This document shows positions 1 to 8,365 of a stretch of DNA of 64,000 nucleotides, in pieces (the stretch's first letter is position 1; each line of letters opens with the position of its first letter). The notes under the pieces are model-generated. The model was given only the letters and a program-made list of their open reading frames with translations. It made no database searches and had not been told where the DNA came from. Origin of the DNA: JAPLKB01 sp964532465 (GTDB lineage: Bacteria > Desulfobacterota > Syntrophorhabdia > Syntrophorhabdales > Syntrophorhabdaceae); assembly GCA_964532465.1 (NCBI GenBank), contig CAZHHX010000019.1, forward strand, positions 1-64,000, given 5' to 3'. The position numbers and the translations under genes were made by a program.

Positions 1-55
1 CACCGCCCTGTTTTATTTCATCAATTACCTCTTTGAAAGGGGCTACTGTTTCCAT
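1..55 (-). CDS. Start of an HdrD-like (Fe-S) oxidoreductase, cut by the window edge
   Basis: Only the first 18 codons are visible (METVAPFKEVIDEIKQGG). They begin 35 bases after the ferredoxin stop on the same strand, with an AGGAAAG ribosome-binding site three bases before the ATG. In class II benzoyl-CoA reductase clusters an HdrD-like Fe-S protein (BamD) follows bamB and bamC, and such proteins have this kind of N-terminal helix before the first cysteine motif. The identity is inferred from position and this short stretch; no cysteine motif lies inside the window. Confidence 0.45.
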   Translation of the reverse strand, partial: METVAPFKEVIDEIKQGG

Positions 56-90
56 CGTCTTTCCTAATCCTCGTATTTAGTGTTAATGTC

Positions 91-639
91 TTATTCCTTT
101 GATACCCGGACAGCAGTGTCCATTATCTTCTTCAGTCCATGTTTCCTTATTAAGGCCTTCAGCCCTATTTCAATCTCTCCGCGCTTCGCCTCTTCCTTTT
201 CAACTTCCACTTCCCTTTCTTCGTATGTCAGGGCGCCGAAGGTGCATGCGTCTACGCACATAGGCTTTTCTATGGGCGGATCGCTTTCACACATATCGCA
301 CTTGAGCGGAAGCCCTGAATCCGGTTCCTTGAAGGCGTCTCTCGACGGGCAGGAGGCAGGGCAGAAAGTGCACTCATTATACTCTTTGCCGTCAATCACG
401 TAAGTGTTTCTCCCGTTACATTCCGCCTCGGCATAATCACCTGCCCGGATCGGCACAAAGACATCGGTCATTTCGTCCATAACTACCATGATCCGGGAAC
501 GTCCGGTATTAATCGAACTGTATCTCGGTACTGCATGGAAGGCGGAGCACGCTATCTCACAGGCCTTGCATCCCACGCACTTCCTTGTATCCACTTTTAT
601 ATTTTTAACTATTTTTGTTTTTTTCTCTTTGTTGTCCAC
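91..639 (-). CDS. BamC-like 4Fe-4S ferredoxin, electron-transfer partner of the AOR
   Basis: This 182-residue soluble protein carries 12 cysteines: C21/24/27/31 (CVGCKACEIAC), C74, C90/93/97, C114/117 and C128/132. That is enough for three [4Fe-4S] clusters, as in BamC of class II benzoyl-CoA reductase and in HybA/DmsB-type ferredoxins. There is no signal peptide, so it acts in the cytoplasm. The C-terminal ~45 residues are charged and helical and lack cysteines. It starts 11 bases after the AOR stop and precedes an HdrD-like gene, so it probably links AOR electrons to an Hdr-type module. The aldehyde or aryl-CoA substrate cannot be read from the sequence. Confidence 0.85.
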   Translation of the reverse strand: MDNKEKKTKIVKNIKVDTRKCVGCKACEIACSAFHAVPRYSSINTGRSRIMVVMDEMTDVFVPIRAGDYAEAECNGRNTYVIDGKEYNECTFCPASCPSRDAFKEPDSGLPLKCDMCESDPPIEKPMCVDACTFGALTYEEREVEVEKEEAKRGEIEIGLKALIRKHGLKKIMDTAVRVSKE

Positions 640-650
640 GGTGACACCCC

Positions 651-2609
651 TTATTCCTTCTCTTTCTTGGCCCTGGTATCATTAAGAGCAGTAACTTCAT
701 TCCCGGTCAAAACACCCCTCTTGATCAAGTCTTCCGACACGTAGCCCAAGCTCAATTTATCCAAGGTCTCTTTGGTTGGAATTCCATCAAAGGTCCAGCC
801 TTTGAAGTCATAATATTTGGTCAGCAACTGCTGCTCATATTCTTCATTCCTTACCGCCCAGTGATCCTCCGGCGGCCTCTCCATATGTCTCCTCAGACCC
901 AGTCTGTTATTGAGTGCTCTAATCAGGTTCCGATCCCTCTGGAAGCATTCCCACAGCCTGTCTTTGTCAAACTCCCACCCCGTCGCATGGGTGATTATCT
1001 GCGGCATGTTCCATACGTGATACCCTGTGGTGCCACCGAACTGACCACGGAATGATGATACAAATCCGCAGAATCCAAGGGCATCATCAAGGTAGTGCAT
1101 ACACTCATTCCAATCAGTAATAGCACACATAGCGTCATCGGGCAACTGATCGCGTTTTACCCACTGCCGGAACCAGTCATGGAATTTTTTATCCGGGACC
1201 GCGACCCACTTCTTGATGAACTCTTCCCTCAGCTCAGGATCCGCGATCGGGTCTTGCGGGAATGAGCCTTCGATCTGTGTTATAGCCATATCCTCACCAG
1301 TGGCTATCATGAGATAATAGGCCGGATTGAGTTTGCCGAGTTTGATGGGCAACTGCTCGAATTTCTTTACCGTATTGTGATCGAATTGCTCGGCGCCGTT
1401 ACCAATTATAGCTGCAGCCCCGGAAACGCCATGGGCGAGAATGTCTCCAATGCCTTCTCTAAATGCTATCTTCTGAAGGAGATAGTAGAACCTTTGTCTA
1501 ATATCGTCAGGCATACCCGGGAAGTCCTTATCAGTTAAAATCCCGGCATCCAGGAGCTCAAGAGCAAAGGCAAGAACCTGTGGTGTTGAGTAGGAGTCAA
1601 ATCCTAAATCCATAGCAATAGGAAGTATCTCGTAGGTAAAGTCCAGTTCCTGGAAGGAAGCCATGTGGTAGGTATCTTTTCCGTAGCACTTGTAGGAGAA
1701 TCTTCTCCTGTTCGGCCACTGAATGAGATTGTGACATGCCTTCGGGCAGTTCCAGCAGCCCGTCCAGCGGTTCATGTGGTCGTACTTGAGGTTCCGCCAT
1801 CTCTCTTCGAGAGCATCACTCCAGAAGGTCTTTCGCCGTACACGTGCATTGCCCCAGGAGAAATTGTTGTGATGGAAACTGTCATCTTCATCAGTCGCCA
1901 TCCAGTCCCCGATATTCGGGTTCGCATCAAGCTCCTTCCTCAGACGTGAACACATCTCCCACATTTCTACGGGGTGAGCGAGATTGACGTCTTTTGTTCC
2001 CCGGATGGCAATCGCCTTCAGCTTTTTTGCTCCCATAACCGGCCCAGGTGTACGAGCAGCGCTCGAGTTGCCGCAATCAATGGAAGCTGTAATACATCTG
2101 TGCTCCCCGGCCGGGCCGATAGCAGCCACCATGGCTCTTTTGTCGTTCAACTCTTCCTGGATCATTCTCTGAGTGTCAACCATTCCTTTTCCGGCAAGAT
2201 GCCTGGCATCACGGATTTCAACTTTATCGTTGTGTATCGCCAGGTAGACCAGATCGGAAGCTTCACCCTTGATGATTATTCTGTCATAGCCGGCCATTTT
2301 CATTTCCGCCCCAAAAAATCCACCCATCAGTGAATGCCCAAAAAATCCGTTCACGGGGGCAATGGTATTGACCGACACGCGGTTTGCGCCGGGAACGCAT
2401 GTACCGTTCAGAAGACCATTACCGAAAATGAGCAGGTTCTCGGGAGACCATGGATCAGTGTCAGGAGGAACACGATCATATAGTATCTTCGCGTTCATAC
2501 CGTGGCCGCCCAGATACAATGCCGTATCTCTCGGATCGGTCTCTACCTTATCAATGCTTCCCTTTGACAAATCAATTTCTAAATTATACCCTGTTTCTGC
2601 ATACCTCAT
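651..2609 (-). CDS. Tungsten aldehyde:ferredoxin oxidoreductase family protein, BamB-like
   Basis: The 652 residues are full length for the AOR family and open with MRYAETGYNLEIDLSKG, very like BamB, the active-site subunit of class II benzoyl-CoA reductase. The family [4Fe-4S] ligands are visible as C285-x2-C288-x3-C292 with C514 in ALGFC. The GG-rich tungstopterin-binding regions are around residues 63-110 and 180-200. The second reads RTPGPVMGAKKLKA, one residue shorter than the usual RGGxGAVMGxKxLKA. A GAGGAG site precedes the ATG. The gene sits between a 68-residue protein and a BamC-like ferredoxin under an IclR regulator. Family assignment is firm. Whether it reduces benzoyl-CoA or oxidises another aldehyde or aryl substrate is open, because bamE-I lie outside the window. 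Confidence 0.9.
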   Translation of the reverse strand: MRYAETGYNLEIDLSKGSIDKVETDPRDTALYLGGHGMNAKILYDRVPPDTDPWSPENLLIFGNGLLNGTCVPGANRVSVNTIAPVNGFFGHSLMGGFFGAEMKMAGYDRIIIKGEASDLVYLAIHNDKVEIRDARHLAGKGMVDTQRMIQEELNDKRAMVAAIGPAGEHRCITASIDCGNSSAARTPGPVMGAKKLKAIAIRGTKDVNLAHPVEMWEMCSRLRKELDANPNIGDWMATDEDDSFHHNNFSWGNARVRRKTFWSDALEERWRNLKYDHMNRWTGCWNCPKACHNLIQWPNRRRFSYKCYGKDTYHMASFQELDFTYEILPIAMDLGFDSYSTPQVLAFALELLDAGILTDKDFPGMPDDIRQRFYYLLQKIAFREGIGDILAHGVSGAAAIIGNGAEQFDHNTVKKFEQLPIKLGKLNPAYYLMIATGEDMAITQIEGSFPQDPIADPELREEFIKKWVAVPDKKFHDWFRQWVKRDQLPDDAMCAITDWNECMHYLDDALGFCGFVSSFRGQFGGTTGYHVWNMPQIITHATGWEFDKDRLWECFQRDRNLIRALNNRLGLRRHMERPPEDHWAVRNEEYEQQLLTKYYDFKGWTFDGIPTKETLDKLSLGYVSEDLIKRGVLTGNEVTALNDTRAKKEKE

Positions 2610-2691
2610 TCTTTACTCCTCATAGGTCTTTTCGCAGCATAACTTCCGGCTGCGCAGGTTGTTAAAATTTCATGTGCTTCCTCGGCACTTT

Positions 2692-2898
2692 TTAATGGCG
2701 GGCGGTCATTGAACCGTGTCCGCCTTTCTTTTCCTTTACTTCAACTTTTTTAGGGATTCTTGCTTGAGGCGCCACAGGAGTGTCTGTGATTGGAAGCAAC
2801 CAAATAACCTCTTGCAACGAATTCTTAAGAATCAGCTCTGCAGTTTCTATATCCGGAGCTTCTATCTCTTTTACATTACAATAAACTCTATAATACAT
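2692..2898 (-). CDS. Small unknown protein of the AOR operon
   Basis: This 68-residue protein has no family I recognise. A strong GGAGGAGG site lies six bases before its ATG, and it sits between iclR and the AOR gene on the same strand, which supports translation. Residues 1-35 look like a beta-alpha-beta unit (MYYRVYCNVKEIEAPDIETA); the middle is proline-rich and the C-terminus basic (PKKVEVKEKKGGHG). It does not end in Gly-Gly, so it is not a ThiS/MoaD-type sulfur carrier, although those are common beside AOR genes. A structural or maturation role for the AOR is possible but unproven. Confidence 0.6.
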   Translation of the reverse strand: MYYRVYCNVKEIEAPDIETAELILKNSLQEVIWLLPITDTPVAPQARIPKKVEVKEKKGGHGSMTARH

Positions 2899-2931
2899 GT
2901 CTTATCCTCCTCCAATCACTTAAATAGATTC

Positions 2932-2951
2932 TCGCGGGCTCACACCCGCGA
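2932..2951 (-). terminator. GC hairpin between iclR and the AOR operon
   Basis: Seven-base arms TCGCGGG and CCCGCGA with a six-base loop lie between the iclR stop and the ribosome-binding site of the small protein. There is no T-run on the minus strand, so it may be an attenuator, a processing site or a weak terminator rather than a full intrinsic terminator. Confidence 0.4.
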
Positions 2952-2968
2952 CCCTATAACTCAACACC

Positions 2969-3751
2969 TCACTGTAATCGACAGTTAATCTCTTCGGAAA
3001 TCTTTATCAGCGATTCTACCAACCAATGACGGGACGAGTCCGTTATCTGATTCCTCAAACCGGCAGCCCAGATAGCAACTTGAACATCCTTGCCGCAGGC
3101 ATTAATGGGTACGCCAAAACCAACCATGCTCTCAATATATTCTCCCATATCATAGGCAATGCCTCGTTTGCGTACTTCAAGGATCTCCTCTTTATAGACA
3201 GCCTTATCTATAATGGAATAGGGTGTATATCGCTTCAGTTCGGTTCGGGCAAGAATATCGTTGATTACTTCATCAGACAACTGGGATAACATTGCCTTAA
3301 TCCCGGCACCAGCCAGGATGGGCATCTTCATGCCTATTTCCGATGATACCTTGATTCCATGGTCTGAATCTACTTTATCAATAAGAATTGCCTGACATTC
3401 AGATCGAAGTCCTAAAAAAACCGAAAGATTGGTTTTTTTATTTATTTCCTCCAAATACGGACGCGCAAGCTGTATGACCGTTGAGCGTTTACCTGCCATA
3501 TTTGCCAGAATATAAAAGTTTGTACCAAAGGTAAATTTACCGTCGCGTTGATTTTCAAGCACATTGAGATCTACAAGAGTATGGCTTATGTTGTACACCG
3601 TGCTCTTGTTCAAGGATAGTTTCCCGGACATGTCACTTATGCCCAGAGGTTCTTTCGATTGGGCAAGCAATTCCAGAATAGCAAAACATTTGTCAACGGC
3701 CGGCACTCTTTTAAATTCTCTTTGGTTCATATTTTGATTCGCGTAATTCAT
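2969..3751 (-). CDS. IclR-family transcriptional regulator of the AOR operon
   Basis: The 260-residue protein has the two IclR parts: an N-terminal winged helix (about residues 15-75, recognition region LNKSTVYNISHTL) and a C-terminal effector-binding domain (about 85-255, with GxGIKAMLSQL and VGFGVPINACG). IclR proteins usually sense small aromatic or carboxylic metabolites. It heads the operon that continues into the AOR and ferredoxin genes, so it probably controls them and itself. A good promoter with a palindrome at the start site lies upstream. A second possible start is Met8; neither start has a clear Shine-Dalgarno site. Confidence 0.88.
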   Translation of the reverse strand: MNYANQNMNQREFKRVPAVDKCFAILELLAQSKEPLGISDMSGKLSLNKSTVYNISHTLVDLNVLENQRDGKFTFGTNFYILANMAGKRSTVIQLARPYLEEINKKTNLSVFLGLRSECQAILIDKVDSDHGIKVSSEIGMKMPILAGAGIKAMLSQLSDEVINDILARTELKRYTPYSIIDKAVYKEEILEVRKRGIAYDMGEYIESMVGFGVPINACGKDVQVAIWAAGLRNQITDSSRHWLVESLIKISEEINCRLQ

Positions 3752-3768
3752 ATTGTGTTCTCTATATC

Positions 3769-3809
3769 AAACATATGTTTTATATATCAAACGATTAAAT
3801 ATTTGTCAA
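3769..3809 (-). promoter_or_regulatory. iclR promoter with candidate operator
   Basis: On the minus strand TTGACA (3804-3809) is followed by 17 bases and TATATA (3781-3786). The perfect palindrome AAACATATGTTT (3769-3780) covers the predicted start of transcription. A TATATCAAAC motif is repeated 20 bases apart at 3763 and 3783, on one face of the helix. This layout suits autorepression by the IclR protein. Confidence 0.6.
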
Positions 3810-3947
3810 GAAAAAATATTAAATATTTTATATTACAGGATAATTAGATTGCCAACATATTGATTAAATTAATCTTTAATTTTTTATGAGCAACATTCAT
3901 TTATTATAACTATCTGTAGATAAATGTTTTATTATAATAGATAGTCC

Positions 3948-3976
3948 TTTACAAAACAGTTTTTATCGCCTATAAT
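3948..3976 (+). promoter_or_regulatory. tetR promoter
   Basis: TTTACA (3948-3953), a 17-base spacer and TATAAT (3971-3976) form a near-consensus sigma-70 promoter 39 bases before the tetR start. The small dyad TATCTGTAGATA (3910-3921) upstream could be an operator. The 3752-4014 stretch is AT-rich and holds only the two divergent control regions. Confidence 0.65.
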
Positions 3977-4014
3977 GAATTATATTCAATTAGAGTTTCA
4001 AAGGAAACTTAAAC

Positions 4015-4608
4015 TTGTCGAAAAAAGATTTAAAGAAACAGCAGATCATTCAGGCCGCTACCGAAGTCTTCGGCAACAGTAATTTTCAAAATGCCGCCAT
4101 CTCTGAAATCGCCCAGAAGGCAAACGTGGCCGAGGGCACACTTTATCAATACTTTAAGAACAAAGAAGATCTTTTCTTTTCAATCCCTGCGGAGAAAACA
4201 GATGAATTCTGCGATGAATTTGATCTCCATCTCCAGGGAATTAATGATACTTTCGGCAAAATTAGAAAATTAATCTGGTACTACCTCTATTTCTTTAAAA
4301 CAAATCCTGGTTATGCCCGCAGTCTTATGCTCGAAATGCGCGTGAGCAAGAGTTTTATAAGGTCAAAAACCTATGACAGGATAAAGGTCTTCACCGATAA
4401 GGTTCTTGAAATAATCAAGGAAGGTCAGGAAGAAGGGCGTATAAGAAAGGATGTTGACATATACATTATCCGGGAATTATTGCTCGGGTTTCTGGAGCAC
4501 AGAGTCACCTGGTGGCTGCTCAAAGAAGAAAAGTACGACCTCGTTGAACATTACGACGAGATCTTTGAATTGGTTTTTAATGGAATTAAATCTTCCACGG
4601 AGGAATAG
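4015..4608 (+). CDS. TetR-family regulator
   Basis: The 197-residue protein has the TetR N-terminal DNA-binding domain; the helix-turn-helix is near residues 27-50 (ISEIAQKANVAEGTLYQYF). The rest is an all-helical ligand-binding domain. The reading frame opens with TTG after AAGGAAA, and no ATG lies in a better position. The gene is followed 41 bases later by the molybdopterin oxidoreductase on the same strand, so it probably regulates that enzyme. A shared ligand with the divergent IclR operon is possible. The effector is unknown. Confidence 0.88.
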   Translation: MSKKDLKKQQIIQAATEVFGNSNFQNAAISEIAQKANVAEGTLYQYFKNKEDLFFSIPAEKTDEFCDEFDLHLQGINDTFGKIRKLIWYYLYFFKTNPGYARSLMLEMRVSKSFIRSKTYDRIKVFTDKVLEIIKEGQEEGRIRKDVDIYIIRELLLGFLEHRVTWWLLKEEKYDLVEHYDEIFELVFNGIKSSTEE

Positions 4609-4649
4609 AAATATTATGGAAGAAATATTGAACAAGGAGGAGAAGCAAT

Positions 4650-6713
4650 ATGGCTACACAAGTTATTAAATCAGACTGTATTATGTGCATCAACAGTTGT
4701 GGAATAAACGCATATGTTGAAGACGGCAAACTCGTCAAAGTCGAGGGTATGAAAGAGCACCCTATCAGCTTAGGGGAGTTGTGCCCCAGGGGCGAGGCTC
4801 TACCCGAGTGGGTATATTCAAAAGACAGGCTTACGCACCCTTTGCGGAAGAAGACCGACGGCGGATGGGAACGCATATCCTGGGATGATGCGATAGATAC
4901 GATAGCTAAAAAATTTCAGGAGATAAAAGACAAATACGGCGCAAAAGCTCTTGCTGTATACACCGGTTCATTGGGAACGGAAAATATTGAGCTGGCAGCC
5001 TATGCTCAGAGGTTTCGCGGAGTTTACGGAACGCCCAATCTTCTGTCCGTGGAAGGAAACTGCTTCCGTTCACGCATCATGGCTCGCCAGATGACCTTCG
5101 GCGGATACCCGATTGAGGAACCCTGGAATGCCGAGTGCATTATCGTTTTCGGACAGAATATGGATAACTCCAGAGTAACCGTGGGCCGCAAAATATATAA
5201 GGCCATGGAAGCCGGGACACTTAAGCACGTCATAATCGTTGATCCGAAAAAGATCCCCATGGCGGAGAAAGGCATTCATATCCAGATCAGGCCCGGTACA
5301 GACACAGCTCTTTGTCTGGGCATACTCAACGTTATTATAGGGGAAAAACTCTACGACAAAGAATTTGTCGAAAAGTTCTGCATCGGTTTCGACAAACTGA
5401 CTGAACACGTAAAACAGTATACACCTGAAAAAATGTCTGAGATCACCTGGGTGCCTGCAGACGACATAAGAAAAATAGCCCGTCTGTTTGCAACAAGCAA
5501 ACCGGCATCCCTGGTTCCGGGAACATGCTCGATAGATCAGCATGTAAACGGCTTTCAGGGCAACCGCGTTCATGCCATAATACAGGCAATAACAGGCAAT
5601 ATTGACATTCCCGGCGGCTGGGTGAATATCCCCTTTATCCGTCTCGGAGACATGAGAGTTACAGAGATCAGCGATCCCATCGGTACTGAAGAACATCCAC
5701 TTTTCCGCCGCTTCTGGGGTAGAACATCTCCTTACGGACAGCAAATGCTCTTTGCCGATGCAGTTTTGAAAGGCAAACCATACCATATTAAGGGCATGAT
5801 CTGCACCGGCGGGAATCCGGCTGTTACATTGCCTGATTCAGAACGTATAAAAGAAGCAATAAAGGCCCTTGAATTTGTAGTAGTATCAGAGCTGTTTATG
5901 ACTGAAACTGCCGAACTCGCCGATATTGTACTGCCCGCTTGCTCATTCCTTGAGAAAAGCGGCGTAGGTTACGTATATGGCGTTACAAACTGTATTCCCT
6001 ATGCAATGGTGCGCAAGAAAGTAATTGATCCTATCGGCGAATGCTGGCCGGATTGGAAAATATGGACAGAAATAGGCAGAAGAATGGGTTATGGCAGTTT
6101 CTTCCCCTGGAACACTGAAGAAGAAATTATAGATTTCTTTCTAAAACCGAGCGGACTGAACAGGGAGCAGTTGACCAATGAACATCCGGAAGGCGCCTAT
6201 TATACTGAAATGAAATATGTTCAACAGAAACGCTACAATACACCTTCAGGAAAAATCGAGCTTTATTCCCAGACATTGGAGGAAAACGGTTACGATCCCC
6301 TGCCAAAGCCTGTGGAGCCCAGCAAGAGCCCCATAAGCTCGCCGGAGATGTTCAAAAAGTATCCTGTTATCCTTACAACAGGGTCTAGAATCCCGGAATA
6401 TACGCACACCCAGCTCAGAGGTATTTCTTCCGTACACAAGACCGCGCCTGAGCCTTTGGCAGAGATACATCCGGACACGGCAGCCCTGTATGGTATTTCA
6501 GATGGCAACATGATAAATATAGAGACGCAGAAAGGCAAGATCCTTATGAAGGCAAAGACTACCGAGAAACTGGTTCGCGGGGTGTTAAGCGTTCCCCATG
6601 GGTGGAATAAAAACGCAAACTGCAATTTGTTGACTGAACTTGAACCGCGCGACCCCGTAACAGGTTACACAGAGATGAAAGCACTTCTCTGCAGAATATC
6701 TAAAGCAGCATAG
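4650..6713 (+). CDS. Cytoplasmic molybdopterin oxidoreductase (DMSO reductase family)
   Basis: The 687-residue protein starts with the N-terminal [4Fe-4S] motif C10-x2-C13-x3-C17...C45, then the bis-MGD domains of the DMSO reductase family, ending with the MopB C-terminal beta domain (about 565-687). Cys138 in VEGNCFRSR sits where the family places the Mo/W ligand, as in acetylene hydratase and thiosulfate-reductase-like enzymes. There is no Tat signal and no partner Fe-S or membrane subunit next door, so it is a soluble one-subunit enzyme. The start has a strong AAGGAGGAG site. The substrate cannot be told; transhydroxylase-like, acetylene-hydratase-like or dehydroxylase activity are all possible. 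Confidence 0.85.
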   Translation: MATQVIKSDCIMCINSCGINAYVEDGKLVKVEGMKEHPISLGELCPRGEALPEWVYSKDRLTHPLRKKTDGGWERISWDDAIDTIAKKFQEIKDKYGAKALAVYTGSLGTENIELAAYAQRFRGVYGTPNLLSVEGNCFRSRIMARQMTFGGYPIEEPWNAECIIVFGQNMDNSRVTVGRKIYKAMEAGTLKHVIIVDPKKIPMAEKGIHIQIRPGTDTALCLGILNVIIGEKLYDKEFVEKFCIGFDKLTEHVKQYTPEKMSEITWVPADDIRKIARLFATSKPASLVPGTCSIDQHVNGFQGNRVHAIIQAITGNIDIPGGWVNIPFIRLGDMRVTEISDPIGTEEHPLFRRFWGRTSPYGQQMLFADAVLKGKPYHIKGMICTGGNPAVTLPDSERIKEAIKALEFVVVSELFMTETAELADIVLPACSFLEKSGVGYVYGVTNCIPYAMVRKKVIDPIGECWPDWKIWTEIGRRMGYGSFFPWNTEEEIIDFFLKPSGLNREQLTNEHPEGAYYTEMKYVQQKRYNTPSGKIELYSQTLEENGYDPLPKPVEPSKSPISSPEMFKKYPVILTTGSRIPEYTHTQLRGISSVHKTAPEPLAEIHPDTAALYGISDGNMINIETQKGKILMKAKTTEKLVRGVLSVPHGWNKNANCNLLTELEPRDPVTGYTEMKALLCRISKAA

Positions 6714-6819
6714 GAATAAAAGGATATAGCAGAAGAGAATTGTGAATGCTTTCCGGCAGACCTTTGCAATACGCGAGGATTACCGCAGCTCGTAAGACTG
6801 AATAGTTAAAATTGATTTG

Positions 6820-6867
6820 ATATATTAAAAAACCGCCGTTTTTCAGAACGGCGGTTTTTTAATATAT
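6820..6867. terminator. Bidirectional intrinsic terminator
   Basis: A perfect 21-base inverted repeat (6820-6840 and 6847-6867, loop TTTCAG) has a GC core, AACGGCGG, flanked by A and T runs, so it can terminate transcription in both directions. It lies 106 bases after the molybdopterin oxidoreductase. Confidence 0.92.
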
Positions 6868-7577
6868 CCGGTCCTTTCCTAAATAAGATGCAGTAATCTT
6901 TATATTTTAACCTCATATCGAGAGTGTGAACGCTGATATTGATATAAAACATGTAATATGTGCTGAAATATAAACCATACCGGAAGAGGTAAGGAAAAAT
7001 AGCGCCAAAAATTGAAATCAACTCGGAGAAGACTTTTGACCGTGGCCTAAAAACCCGTTTTTATGGCACAGGTAAGCTTTGGGCAAGTGATGGTTCCGTT
7101 GCCTAAATCAGAAGCAGGGATTATATCGTTCGACAATATCAGGCAAAATAGCTCTATCCAAAATATCTCGTTCATGGAGGGCTGTATAAAAAGCTCGGGC
7201 ATCTGCTGACATGCTTTTTGTCGAGATCGTAGAAAATGCATAAGATCATCCTCTCTGTTACGCTTCGTTTAAGTATGGTAATGCCCGGTCACTACGTAAT
7301 GTCATCTTCAGGGACATAATCCTCCTTAAAATAACGATTGGATTAAATTACACGGCAGGTAAAAGTCATAAGAAATACAGAAAGATTCATCCCTCTCGCT
7401 TATGTTTTTGATAATATCTTCGTGGATTTCCCAGAAGCAAGGATTACATGAAGAAATGCTTAACCGCATTAATTCTTTGATAATTTTTCTATCACTCATT
7501 TATCAAGCATTGGACAAACAGCGGGGAATTGCGAAATATTTTCAGCCAACTCCCTCTGACAGCCATTAAGTATGGCA
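6868..7577. other. 710-bp intergenic stretch without a supported gene
   Basis: Only short open frames occur here, none with a ribosome-binding site or a recognisable family. The longest (64 codons, minus strand, 7047-7241) has unconvincing composition. The stretch may hold decayed coding sequence, but I cannot name a parent gene. Confidence 0.5.
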
Positions 7578-8153
7578 TCATGCTTTTAAGCTTGTGACCA
7601 GCCATGCGATTGTTTCACCCAAGTCTTTCATGTTTTCAAGTGCTTCAGCATCTTTCTCAACTTCCCCCTTTTCCCGTCCTACACCAAAATTCCAGTATGT
7701 TGAACCTGGGATAATCATTCTGGACATTAAAAACATATGGTACATTGAATCTATAACACTGGTTGCTCCTCCCCTTCTGTTCACAGTTACTGCCGCGCCG
7801 ATTTTATGAGAGAAAAGGCGGCCATTCGCATTAGCCACGAATCCTGCACGGTCTATTAATGCTTTCATTTCTGATGTCATTCCGGCAAAGTATGTTGGTG
7901 AACCCAAGATGATTGCATCGGATTCAATCATTTTACCAATGCATTCATTCACTATGTCTGTGTCAATTGCACATCTTGAATTCTTGTTTTCCTTACACTT
8001 ATAGCAGGCTATGCAGCCATGCACTTGCTTACCGCCAATCTGGATCAGTTCCGTTGTTATTCCTGCTTCAGTAATAGGCTCAAGCACTTTTTTCAGCAAG
8101 AATTCCGTATTCCCATCTTTACGTGGGCTTCCATTAATTGCAATTGCCTTCAT
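7578..8153 (-). CDS. Flavodoxin-fold NAD(P)H-dependent FMN reductase
   Basis: This 191-residue protein of the NADPH-dependent FMN reductase (iron-sulfur flavoprotein-like) family carries the FMN phosphate loop GSPRKDGNTE (residues 8-17) and a second flavin loop, SPTYFAGM. A cysteine set GCIACYKCKENKNSRC near residue 45-60 resembles the compact motif of archaeal iron-sulfur flavoproteins, so it may bind a cluster. I chose the ATG at 8153, preceded by GGGGAGGT, over an upstream in-frame ATG at 8177 that has no ribosome-binding site. It is a single gene with no obvious operon partner and probably handles flavin or quinone redox in the cytoplasm. Confidence 0.85.
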   Translation of the reverse strand: MKAIAINGSPRKDGNTEFLLKKVLEPITEAGITTELIQIGGKQVHGCIACYKCKENKNSRCAIDTDIVNECIGKMIESDAIILGSPTYFAGMTSEMKALIDRAGFVANANGRLFSHKIGAAVTVNRRGGATSVIDSMYHMFLMSRMIIPGSTYWNFGVGREKGEVEKDAEALENMKDLGETIAWLVTSLKA

Positions 8154-8365
8154 TGTTCGACCTCCCCATAGATTCATTTATAATTTCAAAATTATTATGC
8201 TTAACCGATAATATTGTCAATAACAATGACGTTTTTATGATGACAAACATATAATAAGGAAGAGCTTCACAGAAAGTGGTTTTTGAATAAATCAATTTTG
8301 ATGAACTCGTAAAAAGTAGAAAACAGCTTTCCGATTGTGATACGCTCTTTTTTTTGGAGATAAAT

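Noticed and set aside
5070..5786. 238-codon antisense frame inside the molybdopterin oxidoreductase gene
   Set aside because: Shadow of the real gene; no start signal and no domain.
7047..7241. 64-codon minus-strand frame in the gap after the first terminator
   Set aside because: No ribosome-binding site and no family resemblance; possibly decayed sequence.
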